This document shows, piece after piece, positions 8,231 to 16,148 of a stretch of 64,000 nucleotides of DNA. The notes below the pieces were generated by a model. The model did not search any database. It was given only the letters and a program-made list of their open reading frames with translations, and was not told the origin of the DNA. The translations under genes and the position numbers were made by a program. Source of the stretch: JAHBVH01 sp034432375 (GTDB taxonomy: Bacteria > Chloroflexota > Anaerolineae > Caldilineales > Caldilineaceae); NCBI GenBank assembly GCA_034432375.1, contig DAOUCA010000088.1:7330-71329 (forward strand), read 5' to 3'. Within the stretch, counting starts at the first letter, position 1. Each line of letters begins with the position of its first letter.

Positions 8231-8890
8231 ATGTCGCAATCGAGCGTCGGGCCAGATCCATTGAATTCATCAACAGAAACATTGCAACCGCTGCGCGCTC
8301 TGCGCCAATGGGTTGTGCTGGGGGTCGTCATTTTGGCGCTGGCACTGTTGCTGCTCGCGTTTTTCTTGATCCGCCGCAGTGTGCAAAGTGATTTGGCGCG
8401 CGGCGAAGCCACCTTGTCGGCACTACAGGAAGAGCGCTTGCAACTCCAGACCCCGCTGCCGGCGGTGCAGGCGCTGATGGGCACGCTGACAACAACACGC
8501 GCCTTGGCCGACCAGATCCAAGCCGCTGCTCCCCCCATCGGGATCAACTGGCCCCTCATCATGGCACCGTTTGAACGCTATGACCCCAATCGCCTGCTGT
8601 TGACTTCGCTGACCCAGGTCGATAACCACATTACCTTGACTGGGTTAGCCGCCAATGAGGAGGTGGTGGTTGGCTACACCCAGGCCATCGAAGAGAGCGA
8701 CCGCTTTGCGTCGGTTGTGCTCCAGTCACTGCGGATTGTCGCGGCCCCCACGGCCACTCCTCCACCCACGGTAGCGCTGACCCCGCTCCCACTCACCTTG
8801 CTGCCGCCCACGCCGGTCGGTCAGCCTCCCTTTTTGTCCGCAGGAACGACGCTCGCCGATTTTGTCATCATTGTTGAATTGGAACAATAA
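8231..8890 (+). CDS. PilN-like type IV pilus assembly protein
   Basis: 219 residues from the ATG at 8231; a TTG five codons earlier is the alternative. A short cytoplasmic tail is followed by one transmembrane helix (about residues 28-50, VVLGVVILALALLLLAFFLI) and a coiled coil (residues about 55-85). A ferredoxin-like PilN domain then follows, with LLLTSLTQVDNHITLTGLA and an EESDRFASVVLQSLRI strand. The C-terminus is Pro/Thr-rich. In type IV pili, PilN pairs with PilO to form the periplasmic alignment ring. Here the gene stops three bases before the PilO-like gene, so the two are coupled. No pilM, pilP, pilQ or pilus ATPase is adjacent; the next motility genes are archaellum genes. Confidence 0.75.
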   Translation: MSQSSVGPDPLNSSTETLQPLRALRQWVVLGVVILALALLLLAFFLIRRSVQSDLARGEATLSALQEERLQLQTPLPAVQALMGTLTTTRALADQIQAAAPPIGINWPLIMAPFERYDPNRLLLTSLTQVDNHITLTGLAANEEVVVGYTQAIEESDRFASVVLQSLRIVAAPTATPPPTVALTPLPLTLLPPTPVGQPPFLSAGTTLADFVIIVELEQ

Positions 8891-8893
8891 GCT

Positions 8894-11800
8894 GTGGAAG
8901 CCTTGCAGAATTGGAGATCCTATCTCCCAGCCAAGGAACGCCTCTATGGCCCGCTTGCGCTGGTGGTCATTGTCCTTTTGATGGTAGGGATCTTCGCGCT
9001 GGTGATCTTTGGGCTGTTGCCCAACGCACGGACCCGTGGCGAATTGATCACGACATTAACCGCTGCCGAACAAGCCGTTGTGCTCGAACAGAGTGTCCAG
9101 GCGAATGCCCCCACCCGCGTAGTTGAACAGATTAACAGTGCCGAAACGCGCGTGGCTGATGCGTCTTCTCACTTTCTCAGCGAGACGGATGCCACGGTGG
9201 CGCTCAATCAGCTCTATCAATATGCACGGATCAGCGGTGTCACCATTATTGAGCTGAAGGCACAGCCGCCTGCCAATCCGGCACCTACCACCGTTTCCAA
9301 TATTCTCCGCTTTAATTTGCAGGTGGCCGGCACGCTACCCCGCTTGATGAACTTTCTCGCCCGGATTGAGGAGACGAGCCAGGCCGCCTTTGCGCTTACC
9401 AATGTGGCGATCAGCCCAGAAAAAGATCGGCACATTGCCCGCATGGATCTTGCGCTCTATACCAGTCTCTATGCGGCAGCGAACAGCAGCGAATCCTTGC
9501 CTCCCACGCCGATTCCTTCGGCGGTGATCAGCGACACCAGTACAAGTACAACGGCCACGCCCATCCCGACTACCACACCAGCCGCGCCGGATCTCCCCTC
9601 TTTCCTGCCAACGGTTCCATTGCTGCCGGCAGCTTTACCCACGGTCCAGGGGGACTGTACCAATCTCCTGGTCAATGGTGACTTTGAACAGAGCGCCGCT
9701 TGGCTCTTTAGTCCTAGCATCAGTCCACCCCAATATATCAGCAGTCAACGCCAGGCTGGTTTACGTGCCATGCAATTGGGCACGCTGCCCGGGACAGCAT
9801 CGACGAATCGCAGCAGTTACTCTTCAGTACGCCAACTGATCACGATCCCTGCCACGGCCAACAGCGCCATTCTCTACTGGTGGCAGTGGGCCGGCACCCA
9901 AGAGACCCCATCCCTGACCCCCGACACACGCAGCGATCGCCAAGAGCTGCTGCTGCTTGGCACCGATGAGCGCGCTGTGGCCGTTGTGCAGCAGAGCCGG
10001 CAGACGGAGGCCGGTTGGCAGCAGTACGCCGCCGACCTGAGCAACTATCGCGGGCAGAGCCTCTATCTCTATTTTAATGTCTTTAACGATGGCAATGCGT
10101 TGCCAACCTGGCTTTATCTCGATGAAGTCACGGTACGTGCCTGTGGCGTGCCAACGATTCCTACCGCCACGCCCCTCTTTACAACGCTACCCACGTCAAC
10201 GCCCCCAGCCAGCGTCACCCCAGTACCAGGGGCCACCGCCACCCCAGTACCGGGGGCAACTGCGACGCCAGTACCAGGGGCCACCGCCACCCCAGTGCCG
10301 GGTGCCACAGCGACGACACCCCCCGGCGTCACCAACACGCCGACTGGTGTCGCCGGCTGTAGTGATCTACTGCTCAACGGCGGCTTTGAAACCAATAGCG
10401 GCTGGCTTTTGGGGCAGAGCGTGGCACCGCCGCAATATATCGCCACACAAGCCCAAGCTGGTTTTCGCGCCATGCAGTTGGGGGTACTCCCTGGCTCTGC
10501 GCCGACCAATCGCAGCAGTTACTCCTCCGTCCGGCAGCAGGTGACCATTCCGGCCAGCGCCAACTATGTGCTCCTCCGTTGGTGGCAGTGGGCGGGGACA
10601 CAAGAGAGCATCACGACTGCGCCGGAGACCACGCACGACCGTCAGGAAGTGCTACTGCTCACCCCTAACGAGCAGGTGCTGGCCGTGGTGCAACGGACTC
10701 GCCAGATGACCGGCGGCTGGCAAGAAATAACCGCCGATCTTAGTGCCTATCGTGGGCGCACCGTCTACCTCTATTTCAATGTCTTCAACGACAGCAACAC
10801 GCTCGCCACCTGGCTTTACATCGACGAAGTGACGCTGCTCGATTGTGTCGCGCCGCCGGCCCCCACAGTGGTTGCGACGGCGACGCCATTGCCGACCGTG
10901 CCCGTGGCGACCGCGACAACAGCACCGACGTTGACACCGACCGGGGTGGTAGCGACCGCGACGACAGCGCCGACGCTGACCCCGACCGGAGTGATAGCAA
11001 CCGCGACGACAGGCCCGACGTTGATACCGACCGCAACGGGCATCAGTGGTTGTAGCAATTTGCTGACGAATGGTGATTTTGAAGGTGATATTGGTTGGGC
11101 GTCGGGCAAAACAGATAGACCAGCAGTCTATACGATGGATCGACAACATAGTGGCACCCGATCCATTCAGTTGGGCATTCCAGCGCTAAGCAATCTGCAG
11201 AGTTACTCCTCCATCAGTCAACAAATAACCATTCCAGGCGATGCCGATGCGCTGACACTCAGGTGGTGGCAGTGGAGGGGAACAGAAGAGGCTACCTCCC
11301 TCACGCCAGGGGCAGCAGCGGATCGGCAAGAAGTATTGCTATTAACGACAACCGGTGAGCCTTTGGAAGTGCTCCATCGTGAGCGTAACAATGAGAGCGG
11401 ATGGCAAGAAGTCGTTATTGAATTGAATGCAACCGTTTACCGCGGCAGAACTATTTTGGTCTATTTCAATGTTTTCAATGACGGCGCAAACGGACGGACG
11501 TGGATGTATATTGATGATGTGGCGCTGACAAACTGCTTGCCGCAGGCTGTGAGCACCACCGTGCCGACAGCGACTTCAATTATACCCGTACCAACAACTG
11601 TATATGCAAAATGTACAGAAGACCCAAATGCAGGTCTAGCCCCGAATGCACCTATTGTCATCGTCGGTGTGGATAAATCTGCTACACCAGAGACTGTAAC
11701 ATTGAAAAATGTCAGCGCCGAACCTGTAGAAGTAACCAACTGGCACATGTGTAGTATCACTGCGGATCAAGAACATATTGGCATTGGAGGGATAATTCCT

Positions 11801-11929
11801 GTGAATGCAACTGCCATCTTTACATACACGGGCACTGATGATTACATCTGGAATAACGAAGAAAAAGATGACGGCGCGCTCTACGATAATAATGGCACCT
11901 TGATCAGTTACTGGGTAGACCCAGGATAA
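8894..11929 (+). CDS. PilO-like protein fused to three repeated beta-domains and a lamin-tail-like domain
   Basis: 1011 residues from GTG 8894. Residues 1-200 look like PilO: a cytoplasmic tail, one helix (LALVVIVLLMVGIFALVIF), a coiled coil, then a small alpha/beta domain with ALNQLYQYARISGVTI and LPRLMNFLARIEE. After a Pro/Thr linker come three copies of a domain of about 165 residues (starting near residues 252, 490 and 714). Each begins (D/S)LL(V/L)NG(D/G)FE and contains RSSYSSVRQ- and WWQWAGTQE-like motifs and an LYFNVFND...TWLYIDEVT end, typical of jelly-roll carbohydrate-binding-like folds. The last 105 or so residues resemble a lamin-tail domain. Adhesive or cell-wall-binding modules on PilO are unusual. 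It probably spans from the membrane to the cell exterior. The beta-domain family call is by pattern only. Confidence 0.75.
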   Translation: MEALQNWRSYLPAKERLYGPLALVVIVLLMVGIFALVIFGLLPNARTRGELITTLTAAEQAVVLEQSVQANAPTRVVEQINSAETRVADASSHFLSETDATVALNQLYQYARISGVTIIELKAQPPANPAPTTVSNILRFNLQVAGTLPRLMNFLARIEETSQAAFALTNVAISPEKDRHIARMDLALYTSLYAAANSSESLPPTPIPSAVISDTSTSTTATPIPTTTPAAPDLPSFLPTVPLLPAALPTVQGDCTNLLVNGDFEQSAAWLFSPSISPPQYISSQRQAGLRAMQLGTLPGTASTNRSSYSSVRQLITIPATANSAILYWWQWAGTQETPSLTPDTRSDRQELLLLGTDERAVAVVQQSRQTEAGWQQYAADLSNYRGQSLYLYFNVFNDGNALPTWLYLDEVTVRACGVPTIPTATPLFTTLPTSTPPASVTPVPGATATPVPGATATPVPGATATPVPGATATTPPGVTNTPTGVAGCSDLLLNGGFETNSGWLLGQSVAPPQYIATQAQAGFRAMQLGVLPGSAPTNRSSYSSVRQQVTIPASANYVLLRWWQWAGTQESITTAPETTHDRQEVLLLTPNEQVLAVVQRTRQMTGGWQEITADLSAYRGRTVYLYFNVFNDSNTLATWLYIDEVTLLDCVAPPAPTVVATATPLPTVPVATATTAPTLTPTGVVATATTAPTLTPTGVIATATTGPTLIPTATGISGCSNLLTNGDFEGDIGWASGKTDRPAVYTMDRQHSGTRSIQLGIPALSNLQSYSSISQQITIPGDADALTLRWWQWRGTEEATSLTPGAAADRQEVLLLTTTGEPLEVLHRERNNESGWQEVVIELNATVYRGRTILVYFNVFNDGANGRTWMYIDDVALTNCLPQAVSTTVPTATSIIPVPTTVYAKCTEDPNAGLAPNAPIVIVGVDKSATPETVTLKNVSAEPVEVTNWHMCSITADQEHIGIGGIIPVNATAIFTYTGTDDYIWNNEEKDDGALYDNNGTLISYWVDPG
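10220..10315 (+). repeat. Four 24-bp tandem repeats coding a VPGATATP linker
   Basis: Units at 10220-10243, 10244-10267, 10268-10291 and 10292-10315 encode P-VPGATAT four times between the first and second beta-domains. Units 1 and 3 are identical; the others differ at several positions. Confidence 0.9.
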
Positions 11930-12310
11930 TAGAACCCATTCGTAAGCCCGGTTGCTGTTGGACGCTAGCAGTTGCGACTATTTCTTCTGCGACACCTCAC
12001 GTAAACACCTCAACAAGATCAACTATCACAAACGCTACACGTTGCATGGCAACAATTCATCACCCATTCTAAACAAACGTGTCATTTCCCCGCCCTATTG
12101 CTAGGATCTCCTCAGACAAATACCGTAGCAACATTTGTTTAATCCCACACGATACGTGCAATGACGTAATCAATTACACTAAAAATCGCATATCGACTGC
12201 TGGTAACTTTCGTCATCATTTGTGAACTTATCTTAAACAATTCGTAATCTACATTATCATCAGATAAGTTTTGGTTTACCCTTTGCTAACTATTAACTAT
12301 GGGGTGAAAG
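11930..12310. other. AT-rich intergenic region upstream of the archaellin gene
   Basis: A 381-base gap that becomes strongly AT-rich from about 12150. It probably holds the archaellin promoter, but no convincing -35/-10 pair could be fixed. An ATCTTAAAC/ATCAGATAAG-like region at about 12230-12270 is the most promoter-like. No gene seen. Confidence 0.5.
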
Positions 12311-12955
12311 ATGAAAACGTTTGTAGCTCAACCAATCGCGCGTTATTTTGAACAAAAGGGAAAAAACATGCAAATGAATGTACGTCAAATTAGTAAGCGG
12401 CTCCTTCGCGAAGAAGCCGGCATTACGGCGCTGGAAACGGCGATCATCTTGATCGCCTTCGTGGTCGTCGCCTCAGTCTTCGCCTTTACCATCCTCTCCG
12501 CTGGAACTTTCTCTACGGAACGTGGGAAAGAGGCCGTCTTTGCCGGCCTCTCGGAAGTGCAGAGCTCCATGGAGCTTAAGGGGAGTGTTATTGGCCTCGC
12601 GTCAAATACGGGTACATCGGGAACGGTCGATTCGATCCGCTTTACGGTTGCCAATGCCGTCGGTGGGGAGCCAATCAATCTGAGTGAAACCGACCGGGTG
12701 GTAATTATCGGCTACCGCGATGCAACAACAATTACCAACAGTTTAGATTGGACTCTGGAGTGGTTGGTCCAATCGGATACCGATGATCTGCTGGAAGGTG
12801 GCGAACTCGCCGAGATTACCGTGCCACTGACCCCTACCGTTACATTGGGGACCAATACCGACTTCGTTATCGAAGTGAAGCCACAGGCCGGTGCTGTGCT
12901 CAACATTCAGCGCACCACCCCCGCCTACATCGAAGCGGTCTATGACCTGCAGTAG
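12311..12955 (+). CDS. arlB: Archaellin (archaeal-type flagellin), major filament subunit
   Basis: 214 residues. The class III signal peptide ends at ...LLREEAG (Gly37) and is followed by the archaellin hydrophobic core ITALETAIILIAFVVVASVF, almost a textbook archaeal sequence. FSTERGKEAVFAGLSEVQSS then continues the N-terminal helix. The rest (from about residue 75) is a beta-rich outer domain. Two starts are credible, each with a Shine-Dalgarno site: ATG 12311 (GGGG at 12301-12304) and ATG 12368 (AAGGG near 12356-12360). The second gives an 18-residue signal peptide, more typical in length. The protein would be cleaved by the A24 peptidase at 15483 and polymerised by ArlI/ArlJ. Only one archaellin gene is present here, whereas archaea often have several. 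Confidence 0.9.
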   Translation: MKTFVAQPIARYFEQKGKNMQMNVRQISKRLLREEAGITALETAIILIAFVVVASVFAFTILSAGTFSTERGKEAVFAGLSEVQSSMELKGSVIGLASNTGTSGTVDSIRFTVANAVGGEPINLSETDRVVIIGYRDATTITNSLDWTLEWLVQSDTDDLLEGGELAEITVPLTPTVTLGTNTDFVIEVKPQAGAVLNIQRTTPAYIEAVYDLQ

Positions 12956-13045
12956 GTCCAGTAATGGGTGCCTGTAAAGTTCTAGCGGATTATCCATCTC
13001 ATCCTTGGCCGCAGGGCACCCAGTAGTGATTCGTCCCGATAGCGA

Positions 13046-13170
13046 GTTAAGAAATTAAACAGGTATAAAAGCGTAGGCTGGGCGGGTGCCCGCTGGGCGT
13101 GAAGCCGAAGCCCGGGCCGCTCCGGCTTCGACAAGCTCAGCCTACGTTTACCGGACTATTTTCTTAAGTC
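13046..13170. repeat. MITE-like inverted repeat with the CTTCGACAAGCTCAGC core
   Basis: GTTAAGAAA...GCGTAGGCTG on the left is mirrored by CAGCCTACG...TTTCTTAA on the right. The GC-rich interior ends in GGCTTCGACAAGCTCAGCC (about 13123-13143). It sits between the archaellin gene and the rest of the archaellum operon and could form a partial terminator that lets filament protein be made in excess (inference). Confidence 0.65.
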
Positions 13171-13244
13171 CCTAATGGGCCGGTTATTTCAGTAAAATTT
13201 TCGTACCGTGCCGAAAATACGTTAGTAGAAAAGCCACCGATTTT

Positions 13245-13874
13245 ATGAACCTCGAGAACCGTGTCGAAGTCCTTGAGCATGAGTTAAAGATTCTCAAGAA
13301 TGAAATCGAAGGGACGTTGCTGGAAATTCAAAGTCAAGTATTGATTCACTACTATCCCGATCTACGCGCGGAAGATTTGACGCCCCCGCAAGATGTTGTC
13401 CTCGCAGCAACTGCGCGCACCATGAACCAAAAAAGTGGATTCTCAGAAGCAGCGCCAGCGCAACTACCCTCAAGATCCAATGGCATCACGAATATGCAAA
13501 TGAAGGAGGTCTCCCTCAGAGAATTTGCTCAGGATGCACTGCCGCCGGCGATGGCAGCAGATGAAGCTGGTACGCAGCTTGGCCCCGTTGCGTTGGCGCA
13601 TTTGGCTAAGTGGGTTGACTATGCCATCGCCCAGGTGGGCAAAGCACAGACGACCGCGGTTGTCGAAGCCTATGCCGATGCTTCGAGCGACGCAATTCAA
13701 GCAGCATTACATCAGTTTATTGAATTGAGCACCGAAGAGGGTGAGCCAACCATCGTTGACACCACCGCGCTCATGCAAGTTTCACGCAAGCTCAATAAAG
13801 TCTTTGATCAAGTAGCAAAGCTTACGACCCAAATAGCCGACCGATACCCAGTTGACCGATATCCAGGCGAATGA
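13245..13874 (+). CDS. Cytoplasmic coiled-coil protein, candidate ArlC/D/E-like switch adaptor
   Basis: 209 residues with no signal peptide or membrane segment. Residues 1-40 form a clear coiled coil (ENRVEVLEHELKILKNEIEG). A variable middle follows, then an alpha-helical C-terminal region. The segment LAHLAKWVDYAIAQVGKAQT...AVVEAYAD has the L-x2-W-x2-hydrophobic-x2-VG-x5-8-Y spacing that resembles the ArlD/ArlE domain of euryarchaea. There, ArlC/D/E couple the motor to chemotaxis through CheF. The position between archaellin and the ArlG/ArlF genes matches where arlC/D/E sit in euryarchaeal operons. The similarity is by eye, so this is a candidate call; otherwise it is a hypothetical coiled-coil protein. 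No strong ribosome site is visible before the ATG. Confidence 0.6.
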   Translation: MNLENRVEVLEHELKILKNEIEGTLLEIQSQVLIHYYPDLRAEDLTPPQDVVLAATARTMNQKSGFSEAAPAQLPSRSNGITNMQMKEVSLREFAQDALPPAMAADEAGTQLGPVALAHLAKWVDYAIAQVGKAQTTAVVEAYADASSDAIQAALHQFIELSTEEGEPTIVDTTALMQVSRKLNKVFDQVAKLTTQIADRYPVDRYPGE

Positions 13875-13889
13875 TCAGAGACTGCATCT

Positions 13890-14402
13890 ATGGAAAAAAC
13901 AATTACAACCACGTTTATGATCATCATCAGCGTGATCAGTGCGGTGCTGGTCTTTAATGCGATTTTGCCAGCTGTTACGAGTAGCCGCGATGCCATGGTG
14001 ACGATGCGCGGCCGATTGAATGAGCGTATCAAGAGCAAGATTACGGTGATTCACGCCACCGGCGAGCTCGATCAGGACGCGCTCTGGCAAGATACGAATG
14101 GCAATGGCAATTTTGATATCTTTGCCTGGGTTAAGAATATTGGGGCCGTGCGCATCCCTGCGGTGGATAGCCTCGACCTCTTTTTTGGGCCAGAAGGGAA
14201 CTATGTACGCATCCCTTCTAAAGACGAAGCCGCCGGGAGCTTTCCTTATTGGGAGTGGACGGTCGAAAATGATAGCAGTTGGAACCCGAGTGCAACACTC
14301 CAAATTACGATCCGCTTTGCCGCAACGCTAAGCTCGGGGCGCTATCTTCTCAAGGTTGTGCTGGCAAATGGCGTCTCAGATGAGTATATCTTCAGTTTAT
14401 AG
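13890..14402 (+). CDS. arlG: ArlG-like archaellum stator protein
   Basis: 170 residues. It starts with a hydrophobic N-terminal helix (TTTFMIIISVISAVLVFNAILP, residues about 6-28). A beta-sandwich domain follows with FDIFAWVKNIGAVRI and LDLFFGPEG, the pattern seen in ArlG/ArlF proteins. In archaea these form the periplasmic stator that anchors the rotating motor to the S-layer. Here the anchor partner in a bacterial envelope is unknown. The gene starts 15 bases after the preceding stop and 38 bases before the ArlF-like gene. The order G before F rather than F before G is tentative, because both belong to one superfamily and were told apart by eye. Confidence 0.72.
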   Translation: MEKTITTTFMIIISVISAVLVFNAILPAVTSSRDAMVTMRGRLNERIKSKITVIHATGELDQDALWQDTNGNGNFDIFAWVKNIGAVRIPAVDSLDLFFGPEGNYVRIPSKDEAAGSFPYWEWTVENDSSWNPSATLQITIRFAATLSSGRYLLKVVLANGVSDEYIFSL

Positions 14403-14440
14403 CATGCTATTTTAAAACCAGAACGAAGTGAACAGATCTT

Positions 14441-14974
14441 ATGGAATCGGCTCTTGCGACCCTGATCATCATGACAGCATTGCTCTTTGGTGTCTTTACC
14501 CTGACTGACACCTATTTTACGACGCAGGATCAATTGTGGCAGGCGCGCACGGTGATGGAAGATCGAACCGAAGTCCGCGAGAGCACAGCATTGACGCTTG
14601 TCCAGAGCAATATCACCAGCGCAGGCGCGACGATCGAATTGACCTTTCGCAATGTGGGAAGCAGCAAGATTGCCGATTTCGATCAGTGGGATCTCATTGT
14701 GCAACATTACAGTGCCGCGGGGATCTACGCTGTGCAGTGGCTGCCCTATGTGAGTGGGACAACACCCGGCACCAATCAGTGGGTGGTGGCTGGCCTCTAT
14801 CTCTCGGCTGCAGAAGGCAGCCCCGAAGTTTACGAACCCATGATCTTAAACCCCGGTGAAGAGATCGTGATCGAGGCACGAGTTGTACCGCCGGTTGGGC
14901 CCAACACAACGAATCTGGCAACACTGGCCGTAGCCAGTGGTAACCATCAATCCGTGCTCTTTGTGCGTAATTAG
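14441..14974 (+). CDS. arlF: ArlF-like archaellum stator protein
   Basis: 177 residues. The N-terminal helix MESALATLIIMTALLFGVFTL lacks a charged leader, as in ArlF/ArlG proteins. It is followed by a linker helix and a beta-domain with ATIELTFRNVGSSKI, ADFDQWDLIVQHY and a LNPGEEIVIEARV strand. The N-V-G-S...D-x-W/F pattern is that of archaellin-like stator domains. Probably exported and membrane-anchored, working with the preceding ArlG-like protein to hold the motor against rotation. Which of the two is F and which is G would need structure comparison. Confidence 0.72.
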   Translation: MESALATLIIMTALLFGVFTLTDTYFTTQDQLWQARTVMEDRTEVRESTALTLVQSNITSAGATIELTFRNVGSSKIADFDQWDLIVQHYSAAGIYAVQWLPYVSGTTPGTNQWVVAGLYLSAAEGSPEVYEPMILNPGEEIVIEARVVPPVGPNTTNLATLAVASGNHQSVLFVRN

Positions 14975-14990
14975 CGACCTTCCCCTTTAC

Positions 14991-15063
14991 GCCAAACCAC
15001 AGATTTTGCAGAGAGCACAGGGGAAGAACTGCTTTTCTCTGTGCTCTCTGTGAACTTTGTGGC
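14991..15063. repeat. Imperfect hairpin between ArlF-like and cheY-like genes
   Basis: GCCAAACCACAG...GCAGAGAGCACAG (14991-15020) pairs with CTGTGCTCTCTGTG...TTTGTGGC (15039-15063). The CAGAGAGCACAG-type core recurs near 63720-63745. It may attenuate transcription or be a mobile palindrome; the downstream genes still seem to belong to the same operon. Confidence 0.6.
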
Positions 15064-15098
15064 AAAAAATAAGCTTACCAGACAGAAATTAGCTATTT

Positions 15099-15473
15099 AT
15101 GAAAAAAAGGATCTTAGTTGTTGAAGATGAACAATATATTGCAACCCTGATCAGTCAAATTCTGAGCCGCAACGGCTATGAGGTCAGCACAATCAATAAT
15201 GGTGCCGAGGCGCTACGCCGGATCGAGGAGTTTGAACCGCAGCTGGTTGTTTTGGATGTTTCGCTGCCAGGGATGGATGGCTACCAGATCTGCCGCTATC
15301 TGCGCGGGAATGCCAAGACGGCCACTCTCCCCGTCATCATGGTAACGGCCATGGTACGCCCCTCCGATCAACGCCAAGGCTTTGAGACCGGGGCCGACGA
15401 CTATCTCACCAAGCCTTTTGCGCCGGCAGAGTTGGTCAGTCGCGTTGAATCCCTCTTCTTCTTTGCCGAGTAA
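15099..15473 (+). CDS. CheY-like single-domain response regulator in the archaellum operon
   Basis: 124 residues, only a receiver domain. The acidic pocket E9-D10-E11, phosphoacceptor Asp53 (VVLDVSLPGMDG), switch Thr83 (MVTAM) and Lys105 (YLTKPF) are all present, so phosphorylation should be possible. It has no output domain and must act by binding a partner. Its position inside the motor genes suggests it is the switch protein that sets rotation direction or speed, as CheY does through CheF and ArlCDE in archaea (inference). No chemotaxis kinase or receptor gene is in this window. The prepilin peptidase gene follows after 9 bases. Confidence 0.9.
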   Translation: MKKRILVVEDEQYIATLISQILSRNGYEVSTINNGAEALRRIEEFEPQLVVLDVSLPGMDGYQICRYLRGNAKTATLPVIMVTAMVRPSDQRQGFETGADDYLTKPFAPAELVSRVESLFFFAE

Positions 15474-15482
15474 GGGCCGGCA

Positions 15483-16148
15483 ATGTCGACAGCAATTTTA
15501 CTCTTGTTTGGACTCGTCGCCGGGGGATTGGTCAATTGGATGGTTGACACAATCCCCCCGGCATCACCGTCGCCCCACCGTCGGCCAAGGAAGGATGCGC
15601 ACTATCGGGTAAACCGGCGCAATGGGGCTATCTCGTTGGCCGCGGTTGGGCTGGTCTGGTTAGCCTATCGGGAAGTTGGGTGGCAGCCGCACGGCGTACT
15701 CATTGCCCTGGAAGCGTGTTTTTTTCTCGCCATTGCGCTGATTGATCTGGAGCATCATCTTGTGCTCAACCGCATGATCGGCCCAGCATTGCCACTCTTC
15801 TTTGTCGCCAATCTGTTGGTGGGCAACACATCGGCCCCCTTACTCCTGCTTGGTGGCTTGGTGGGTGGTGGTATTTTGCTCGTGATTGCGCTCGTGGTGC
15901 CTGGGGCAATGGGTATGGGGGATGTAAAGCTCAGCGGTCTGATCGGCGTCACGGTCGGGTTACCGAATGTGCTGATTGCGCTCTACGTTGCCATCCTCTG
16001 TGGCGGTATGGTGGCTATTGGCCTATGGGTCAGCCGGCGCTTTCAACGCAATTTCCGGATCGCCTATGCGCCTTATCTCGTATTTGGGGCCTGGCTTGTG
16101 CTCTTCAATGGCCCAGCCTTGATCTATGCTCAGATGGCCCATCCATAA
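15483..16148 (+). CDS. A24 prepilin peptidase, likely archaellin processing enzyme (ArlK role)
   Basis: 221 residues with about six to seven hydrophobic segments. The two catalytic aspartates of the GxGD family are visible: Asp88 in ALIDLEHHLVLN and Asp147 in GMGMGDVKL. The N-terminal methyltransferase domain of full PilD is missing, as is its four-cysteine zinc site. A short cytoplasmic RRPRKDAHYRVNRRNG loop stands in its place. It should cut the ArlB signal after the Gly of REEAG and perhaps other class III precursors in the genome. The start has an AAGGG at 15472-15476. It is closer to bacterial PilD/TadV types than to archaeal ArlK, so the archaellum assignment rests on location. Confidence 0.85.
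   Translation: MSTAILLLFGLVAGGLVNWMVDTIPPASPSPHRRPRKDAHYRVNRRNGAISLAAVGLVWLAYREVGWQPHGVLIALEACFFLAIALIDLEHHLVLNRMIGPALPLFFVANLLVGNTSAPLLLLGGLVGGGILLVIALVVPGAMGMGDVKLSGLIGVTVGLPNVLIALYVAILCGGMVAIGLWVSRRFQRNFRIAYAPYLVFGAWLVLFNGPALIYAQMAHP

Noticed and set aside
10652..11149. Minus-strand frame of 165 codons rich in Arg and Cys
   Set aside because: Antisense to a beta-domain and the Thr/Pro linkers of the PilO-like gene; the composition follows from the repeats.
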